Below are positions 58,101-64,000 of a DNA stretch of 64,000 nt, piece by piece. The notes below the pieces were generated by a model. That model was given only the letters and a program-made list of their open reading frames with translations. It had not been told where the DNA came from and made no database searches. The position numbers and the translations under genes were made by a program. Source of the DNA: Antedon mediterranea (lineage: Eukaryota > Echinodermata > Crinoidea > Comatulida > Antedonidae); the NCBI RefSeq assembly GCF_964355755.1, contig NC_092671.1, positions 17,882,001-17,946,000 on the forward strand, read 5' to 3'. The first letter of the stretch is position 1, and the number at the start of each line of letters is the position of its first letter.

Positions 58101-59607
58101 GTTGAAATCCATAGTTTTTTATGACCAATACTGAAAACATGTTTCACATGCTGTAATAGGCGAGTTAAATGCTTGAAAAAATACACTAGGTACTGTATGT
58201 TATTAGCATTCTTTTTTTCAATACACCACCAGTGCTCATAACACCTTTTCATGCATATGAAAAGGTAGTACTGTACATTAAATTAAATTAATAGATATAT
58301 TATTAAAAGACAGATTTCTAGGCTGCAAAATACTGTAAAAAGGTTTTTAAAATAGTATTCACAAATAACTGGACCAAAGTTTCTCATACTTTATTTTGTA
58401 GGTGTAAAGAAGTTTAAGTGCCCACAATGTAGTAAAGCATTTCGACAGAAAGCGCACTTAGTGACACACATGGTGACACACACAGGGGAGAAGAAACTTA
58501 AATGTCCACAGTGTGACAAACTATTCAGCCGTCAATCAGATGTAAAAACACACATGTATTTTCATACCAAAGAGAAACAGGTAAAAAAGGGCAGCAGTAA
58601 TGATAATTTACTCTCCAGAGGAAAACTGTTTTAAACACTGTTAAAGACACATTCTTCTTGATCTAATTTAAGGTCATAAACAGCATTTTAATACTATGGG
58701 CCTATTGCAATAATTTTCATCTTTAAAAATAAAATATATGTTGATTCTAATAATGTAAGCGGCCAGAAATACCAGCATGCATTGATATTTTCATTTGTTT
58801 TTGTGATTCTCCCAACTTTCGATCGATTGTGAAGGCCTAAACAAACGGAAGAATCGTACCTTTGCATAACTATAACTAGCGCACGGTATTCGTACATTAC
58901 TGCTGTTTACCAGCTAGGCTTACAATAGTGGGCTGTGGGCTAGGCCTAAAGATTGTCCACGAGAGACATTCGACGAGAGCTACTTAGGTAGTTCATTTTT
59001 TCTTTTTATCATAATTTACCATAAAACGTACATTTAAGACAAGGAATGACCTTGTTTAATGTTTTTAAAGTAATATACTGTATATATATTATTTTTACAA
59101 AACATCATTGTATGATAGTGTCTTTAATTAATAATTGTATGTTATTTATTATAGGAAAAATGTTCATTATGTTTCAAGGAATTCTGGAACCCTCAGCAAT
59201 ATCGAAAACACATGAAAAGTCACGCACAAGAACGAGAGTACACTTGTGATTACTGTAAGCGAGGTTTCAACACATTGTCCCATTTTAAACGTCATCAGGA
59301 GTCAGCTGTGTGCCGAAGAAAAGACATTTCTTTACCTGAAGGAAAGTCTGGCAGGGGTAGACCAAAGACTAAGAAAAGAAATGGTTACAATATAACACAT
59401 AAACTCATTGCTCCTGCAATTGATCTTTCACAAGCATCACCCCTTATGGAGACAGACTGTGAAGAGAATCCTAGGACGACGGAGGCGACGTCTGCTATTG
59501 ATATTGAGAAATCGCATACTTCATCCACATGGAAAAAAAGATCGACAAGGATTTCACAGAGAAGGAAGCAAGGGAAAGTAATGAATTTTACTGACAACGG
59601 AAGTTGA
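52157..59607 (+). CDS. PRDM4: PR domain zinc finger protein 4 orthologue
   Basis: Nuclear transcriptional regulator of the PRDM family. Exons (the first with 17 bases of 5' UTR): 52157-52305, 53124-53286, 53655-53943, 54054-54448, 54568-54720, 54817-54926, 57137-57350, 57650-57925, 58402-58580, 59155-59607. The ATG at 52174 gives a 787-residue in-frame product, against 801 in human PRDM4. A divergent Gln/Asn/Ser-rich N-terminus is followed by a zinc knuckle (WCVECNTSHPLLCP, from about 327), then the PR/SET-like domain (about 378-486: CNWMMFVRNARMSVEQNIVA, GEELLYWYSGNYA) and seven C2H2-type fingers (487-700). The last finger ends in Cys (C2HC). The knuckle before the PR domain and the DPSNLRMH finger identify PRDM4. 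The intron 54927-57136 carries tandem repeats and a LINE. The basic tail RGRPKTKKR resembles an AT-hook. A polyA signal is at 60214. Confidence 0.93.
52879..53061. mobile_element. Near-perfect foldback MITE in PRDM4 intron 1
   Basis: The 183-bp element is almost one single hairpin: the left half (aagggtctttcacacctgtt, ccggcacggttccggtccgg) is mirrored through the right half to aacaggtgtgaaagaccctt. A GC-rich island in an AT-rich intron. Ends of the type AAGGGTCTTTCACACC are common in hAT-like MITEs, but no target duplication is clear. Confidence 0.85.
54990..55374. repeat. Tandem array of about 20-bp units (aaaactcatcacatctaaca), left part
   Basis: Roughly 19 imperfect copies of aactcatcacatctaacaga in the PRDM4 intron. 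The array continues at 56710-56930 and again at 57062-57115, so a LINE split it. Its reverse strand gives a meaningless open frame of repeated LLDLMSF. Confidence 0.9.
55375..56709 (-). mobile_element. LINE (CR1/Jockey-like), 5'-truncated, inserted in the tandem array
   Basis: On the minus strand an open frame runs from the truncation point (FVSGRSCQTNL at about 56706) to the stop at 55547. RT motifs: TDFSKAFDSV (palm A), LSGVPQGSILG, then LLFADDLKLF (catalytic FADD) and WEKWGIKLNANKCK-like thumb. RPHLEYCSAIFN and FVRFLSYN mark the C-terminal domain. The RT part is intact with no stop, so the insertion is fairly young. The 3' end (gattgaataaaataaaa) matches the fragment at 23885-24076. Only the 3' part of ORF2 is present; no endonuclease domain. 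Confidence 0.9.
56710..56930. repeat. Tandem array of about 20-bp units, right part
   Basis: Continuation of the aactcatcacatctaacaga array on the far side of the LINE, with further copies at 57062-57115. Non-coding intron sequence. Confidence 0.9.
57520..57562 (+). repeat. Duplicated intron/exon boundary in PRDM4 (non-functional copy)
   Basis: The text attgtctaggtttgaagaac, continuing aagccagaacagtgctttt, repeats the true boundary at 57641-57681 (attgtctaggtctgaaagac). It runs on into stop codons, so it looks like a decayed partial duplicate of the start of exon 57650-57925. Confidence 0.75.
57927..58035. mobile_element. MITE of the TAAAGCTCTGTCTAC family at a PRDM4 splice donor
   Basis: It starts taaagctctgtctacattaa and ends tgtagatagatctta. 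The interior gtgatgtgcccatatgg is mirrored by gggcacatcac. Same family as 11401-11569. The donor of the exon ending at 57925 (GTAAAG at 57926) overlaps the first bases of the element. Confidence 0.75.
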
Positions 59608-60421
59608 TATTTTTATTAGACCTTTTGTTTCCTCCAACAAAGCTCTCAAAGCGAATCATGAAAAATGCTATTGCCCCCCCCCCTCCAGAATTTAAAACCC
59701 TGTTTGGTTGTAAATAATGTTGGATCATGAAATTTAAGGGAATAACCTGTATTGCAGCTTATGGGCTGAATTGCACACAGGTGTGGACAACCAGTATAAT
59801 TCATTACTTTCATCTGCCCAAGAGTAATTTCATTCATTTATCTATCCAAAATGACAGGGAATAAAGCAGTACACCATTGCAATTCCAATACATACACTAT
59901 GATAGAGGAATCTGTTTTATGTCTCTCCGGCTTCATCTCATCTTGGCTTTTTTCTTTTAATAGAAAATACACATGTTGCCTTTTGCTTAAATCCAATCTG
60001 CAAAAGTTGTACCGTTTAGTTTATGGTTTTTATTCAGCCTTTTCAGGAATACCCATTGCAGTCAGCTGGTTGAAAACTGTCTCAGATTTTAATACTGTGC
60101 ACTTCATAACAAAACGACTACTTTGTAAAGATTTTTAATTTTAATGAACTCCTTTCTATTTATTTACAATAGTGCATCCACAGCAGAAACTTGTAATTGT
60201 TTTAAATCAACACAATAAAACAGTTTCTATCTATAATGTTCTGTCATTCTCTGAAGTTTTTATTATTACAGTAGTTTCAAAAAATCATCTGAAAAAAAAC
60301 AACACAAACATTTATCAGTGGTTTTTATAAAGGAAACAAATGATAGATGAATTTATCAATAAGACCCTAATTAGCTCATTTACAATGTTTTCCAATAAGA
60401 TACTCACTCACTGTGAAATCT
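59608..60421. other. 3' region of PRDM4 and tail-to-tail boundary with NDUFB2
   Basis: Non-coding. Plus-strand AATAAA at 60214-60219 for PRDM4 and, 40 bases further, a minus-strand AATAAA (TTTATT at 60259-60264) for NDUFB2, so the two transcripts converge and may overlap slightly. A run of C lies near 59674. The open frame 59851-60138 has no recognised domain. Confidence 0.55.
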
Positions 60422-62087
60422 TCAGTCCTCATCATCTGGTGGTATACCAAGTTCTTCATTAGTCCATTCAGAGGGATCGGGATAAGGAAAGTGACCCTGG
60501 AAAGTTTTAAAAAAAAGCAAAACATTCAGTACAATATACACAACAGTACTATATTTCATGAATTATTGTTGTGGCATTAAGTTTAACCATTAAAGCACAT
60601 TCAGTTATTAAATCACTTTCTTGCTCTAAACTGAGAAAATAATTTAAAAAAAGTTTAGAGCAAAGGAGGAGGATTGGAGAAATGTTCTTGACTTCCAAAA
60701 TTGCAATCTATGTTGTCAGCCAGATTGCTGTGAATACAAGGATGTTCCAAAGATACTAGGCCCCTATTTTGCAAATGTTGAATGTTACTTTTTTCATTTT
60801 GTTAAAACATAAGTAGATAACTTGCCAAAACATCTTCCGGTTCATGATAGAAACGCCACATTATCCAGAACCACATTGACCCTGCTAAGAATTCACCTAT
60901 AAAATACTCTCTCCGTCCTGGATGATTTGCACCTCTGTATACAGGACTACCACTCATACTTGAAAAAGAAGATCAAAATATCATTTATTAAACTAACTAA
61001 TTAATTGTAAATAGATAAGTCTACAATAATGTTTATGAGCTGTAAATGACTTCAGTTTCTTAACTATTAAAAATACAATGAAGTTGATTCATTTAGACAC
61101 AGAAGTGTTATTTGGTGGTAACAGTTATTGTTTAACCAGAGACAGAGGGTCCCCCTACTTTTAAACTTTTAACTTAGCTTTTGATTTCGCCTTAGTACAG
61201 ACAAAGATTGTAGTTTGTACTGTATATCAAATGAATTTTTGGTCAACAACCAAGTTTCTATCCAAGTATGTCAATACAATTACAATTTGTTGAAACACAA
61301 AATAAAATTAATCATGAAACGTAGTAGGCGTAGGTAGGCATACTGTACAACAAGGGGAAGCCCTGTATTTATTCATCGGCACTCCTGCCTAGTTAGTTAG
61401 TACTGTTAACTGTAGTTAGTACAGTACTACTACTCTGTACAGTAGTGAAAGGGGATCCGTACAAGGCTAGGCCTCGACTACAACAGTTACAATACCAGCC
61501 AGGAGTTACAAACTTACTTATTACAGGGTATTCGTTCATCAAAATAAAAAGGCCAGAATAATAATAATAGGCTACAGTGAGTGCGCAGTAGTATAGCTAG
61601 GCCTGACAACAACAACAAGCAATAAAATAAGTTATAATAATATTTAATAATATGATACAGAAAACCTAGGCCAGGGCCTGTAGGCTGTACTAGTCTAGAG
61701 TGACGCATTCGTCGTCACGATGCAATAATGCTTTATTATGTGCCTTTTCAAAATCATATACTAAATAGTGCTAGGCCTAGAGGCTCTCTTGGTAGGTAGG
61801 CCTAGGACCCCTAGCTAGCTAGGCAGAGGTAACCCCGGGCACTGCTCTGCTGGGTGGGCCTCTATCTATAATCTAGGTTAGGCCTGGCCCTCTAGAGTCT
61901 AGGCTAGTAGGCTAGGCCTACTACTCTAGCTAGTAGTATGCTAGCCTAGAGAGAGGTATACTAGCCTACTAAGCTAGGCCTAGCCCCTAGCTAGGCCCTA
62001 GGCTTAAATTAAAACTTACTTTCGAACATTTTTTGAATATCTACTTGCTATCCGTAATGATTGGCGTATCCTTGAAATGCCAAACAT
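60422..62087 (-). CDS. NDUFB2: NADH dehydrogenase 1 beta subcomplex subunit 2
   Basis: Accessory subunit of mitochondrial complex I, inner membrane. Three exons on the minus strand: 62020-62087, 60826-60958, 60422-60496, in frame to 91 residues. The N-terminus MFGISRIRQSLRIASRYSKN is Arg-rich and lacks acidic residues, a mitochondrial presequence. The middle holds the single membrane segment (GEFLAGSMWFWIMWRFYHEP), and the C-terminus ends PDPSEWTNEELGIPPDDED, nearly the human ending. The second intron starts with GC rather than GT (60825-60824); the alternative GT donor nearby would break the frame. NDUFB2 is tail-to-tail with PRDM4 and head-to-head with the gene at 62964. Confidence 0.93.
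61770..61995. repeat. TAGGCCTA-rich low-complexity DNA in NDUFB2 intron 1
   Basis: Dense ctag, tagg and ccta words (for example gctaggcctagcccctagct), similar to 51715-51900. It stops just before the splice donor of NDUFB2 exon 1. Confidence 0.75.
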
Positions 62088-62963
62088 TTTAAATTAAATG
62101 AGATTATTCGTAGCGAAAAAAAAACACCAAAAAAACCGGTATCTGTTGCTGACCTTTGACACATCACCGGTTTGATCCATCCCAGCAAGCTTTTGAAACA
62201 ATTTCCGCTGACCTCGTGTTTTCCAGGTCAACAGTTTCACACACTGATAATTGGTAAATAAACAAACAATACACATGGAAACCAACCAAACAATCCAACC
62301 GATCAGAGAAGAACGGTAGGCTGATAAAACAGTGAACACTCTCGGTTATCAAGAACATGTGGATGTATGACAGGACTATTAGTAATATTATGACGATATA
62401 GGATATGGTAAGTTTCAGAAGGCACAGTGACAATAATTAAGTCTCCAATTTAATTAGACTAGCCTATAAATGTATGTAGGTCGGCAATATTAATAAAATA
62501 GTCTACTTAAATTGTCTAGTTAGTAATAGATAGGATAGACAATGTCAATATGGTAGCCTAATACTGGTAGTACATAGATAGTCATAGAGTTATAGGTGGT
62601 GATAACTAAGGCTAATCCTCCTATCCTGCCACCTCCAGGTTCTAAAGTTAGGCCTACTAACTGCTAGTACTACTACTAGACCAACATTATAAATCTTTTT
62701 TCAACTATGAATTGTAAGTCATTCCTTCCTAACGAAAGGTGCATGTGTGCCATGTAGTTTTGGGTATGCCAAGACTGAAGAGGCTAGGATAGGACCTGGT
62801 ACTAGTAAACTGTAAGTATATCCCCAAAATATTTACTGTATTATTAATTAACCAAAATTATACTCATAATATAATATCTAAAATGTTTCCTTGAATTTAA
62901 AATTGTTCTAAATGTTTGTTTAATTTTATAGATAGCCTAAATTGAACAGAAAACATTAATAAA
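62088..62963. promoter_or_regulatory. Shared upstream region between NDUFB2 and the VWA gene
   Basis: The two ATGs point away from each other, 876 bp apart. A GTAAGT donor at about 62812 and an acceptor ending at 62931 suggest a non-coding first exon for the plus-strand gene, which brings the two start regions to within several hundred bases. No TATA box is obvious. A bidirectional promoter is inferred, not shown. Confidence 0.4.
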
Positions 62964-64000
62964 ATGTCATCTTTTTCTATAATGAAACCACGTGGTATAA
63001 CCACAATATTTGGAGAACTGGAGGAAAAAAATGTTACTTTCCTTATCAACACAGCAGAGAGCATGTTTACTTATCTTAACATTGTAAAGGAAGAATTAAT
63101 AGAAGTGTTACTGGCAAGAGCATACAAGCAGAAAGATACAAGCTTTAACATAATGGAGTATTCGACTGAGGTTACTCCTTGGGCGGATAAACTAGTACGC
63201 TGTACACCACAGACTGTTACACTGGCTGCAGATTGGGTGAGGAAACTAACATGTAAAAAATGTTCAAATTTAAAAGATGCGTTAATAGCGACATACTCCG
63301 ATTCATCGTGTGATTCAGTCTATATTATTACAGATAGACTCCCGGATCAACGAACTGCAGATATTTTGCGTCAGGTACAATTATCCAGCGATGGCAGATC
63401 GATTCATGGGATCCTTTTTACCAGTTGTGAAGCAGATCCAGCCGCTTTAAAATTTTTCAAACAACTCTCAATTCAGACAGATGGTTCATTTCATGTTATC
63501 AGTGTTTCTCGCAACGGGCGTGTTGACGGTATAAGGCCTGTAGTAACAGTGGAAGACATACATGCACACACAATAGAATCTTTCGAGTCAGAACCTCTAG
63601 AAAAAACCGTACCAACCTCTATAATCCATCCCCCAGTAAGAACTGTTCAAGCATATTCTAACGATGATGTCGTTCCAAACACTAGTATTGTTACAATGAT
63701 AGACAATCCCCCAGAACTAACAACAACCACATATATGTCCGATGTTACCGAGACTGAAACTCGGAAATACTGCAGCGTGTCAACATCACTTGATCAAACC
63801 CCTGTGGAGGTTGTGTATGTAAGAGAGCCAACGACTATCGTTCACACTAGAGATCGTTACGTAGTACCTAATGTAGTATGGGAACCATGTCCACCGCATA
63901 TTGTTCACCCAGTTGTGCAAGACCTTGATGGAAATCTGTGTACAACAGCTGGGACATTAGTAACTGGTATGCGGGTTCTGGCTCGTAGAGATAATGACGG
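62964..64000 (+). CDS. VWA-domain protein with DUF4537-like segment (C11orf16/VWA3B-like), 5' part
   Basis: The frame is open from the ATG at 62964 to the end of the window, 345 codons and two bases. Residues about 20-180 read as a von Willebrand factor A-like fold: a strand NVTFLINTAESMFTYL where the metal site would be, then SVYIITDRLPDQ and IHGILFTSCEADP. The MIDAS consensus DxSxS appears as NxAxS, so metal binding is doubtful. Near residue 330 TLVTGMRVLARRDNDG matches the start of a DUF4537 (Tudor-like) domain found in C11orf16 and VWA3B. The function of these proteins is poorly known. The exon is preceded by an acceptor at 62931. The gene continues past 64000. Confidence 0.7.
   Translation, partial: MSSFSIMKPRGITTIFGELEEKNVTFLINTAESMFTYLNIVKEELIEVLLARAYKQKDTSFNIMEYSTEVTPWADKLVRCTPQTVTLAADWVRKLTCKKCSNLKDALIATYSDSSCDSVYIITDRLPDQRTADILRQVQLSSDGRSIHGILFTSCEADPAALKFFKQLSIQTDGSFHVISVSRNGRVDGIRPVVTVEDIHAHTIESFESEPLEKTVPTSIIHPPVRTVQAYSNDDVVPNTSIVTMIDNPPELTTTTYMSDVTETETRKYCSVSTSLDQTPVEVVYVREPTTIVHTRDRYVVPNVVWEPCPPHIVHPVVQDLDGNLCTTAGTLVTGMRVLARRDND

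Noticed and set aside
58045-58110. Possible tRNA-derived SINE (B-box-like ggttcaaatcctg)
   Set aside because: The B-box-like text is there, but no convincing A box, cloverleaf or repeated copy was found.

Overview
The window is a piece of an intron-rich, AT-rich animal nuclear genome. The conserved genes (axonemal dynein heavy chain, PRDM4, NDUFB2, a midkine/pleiotrophin-like gene, histamine N-methyltransferase-like paralogues, an isopenicillin-N-synthase-like dioxygenase), the short exons with GT-AG introns, and the very frequent TAGGCCTA motif suggest an invertebrate deuterostome, probably an echinoderm. I cannot fix the species from sequence alone.

Layout. 1-16766 (+): the last 27 exons of a single-headed inner-arm axonemal dynein heavy chain of the DNAH3/7/12 type, entering at AAA4 and running through stalk, AAA5, AAA6 and C-terminal domain to the stop. 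16767-24430: no host gene. It holds a Penelope-like retroelement fragment (GIY-YIG endonuclease plus a hammerhead-ribozyme-like core), MITEs, a PIF/Harbinger-like remnant and a cluster of mirrored repeats. 24438-31520 (+): two three-exon HNMT-like genes, both 291 aa, separated by two LINE fragments and tandem repeats. 33073-36271 (-): a seven-exon 2OG-Fe(II) dioxygenase of the isopenicillin N synthase-like family, with a LINE fragment in an intron. 37427-39523 (-): a MITE, a decayed exon copy, and a secreted midkine/pleiotrophin-like gene.

39524-52100 is a transposon-rich block. It has a 900-bp foldback element with an 11-bp target duplication, a decayed transposon with a PHD finger, a DDE-like transposase and a C-terminal Cys-box domain, an eight-unit satellite whose units each contain an inverted repeat, and a 1.88-kb foldback element with a perfect 10-bp target duplication that itself contains two smaller foldbacks. 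52157-59607 (+): PRDM4 orthologue (787 aa) with a LINE inserted in a tandem array in its largest intron. 60422-62087 (-): NDUFB2 (91 aa), tail-to-tail with PRDM4 and using a GC-AG intron. 62964-64000 (+): the 5' part of a VWA plus DUF4537-like gene, head-to-head with NDUFB2.

The host genes are unrelated housekeeping, ciliary, regulatory and metabolic genes; there is no operon-like logic. The unusual content is the mobile DNA: long-TIR elements with 10-11 bp target duplications (Mutator-like), MITE ends that coincide with 5' splice sites of two genes, and the PHD/DDE/Cys-box transposon. All reading frames and splice junctions were followed by eye; reading-frame continuity was checked arithmetically for the dynein, HNMT, dioxygenase, PRDM4 and NDUFB2 gene models.
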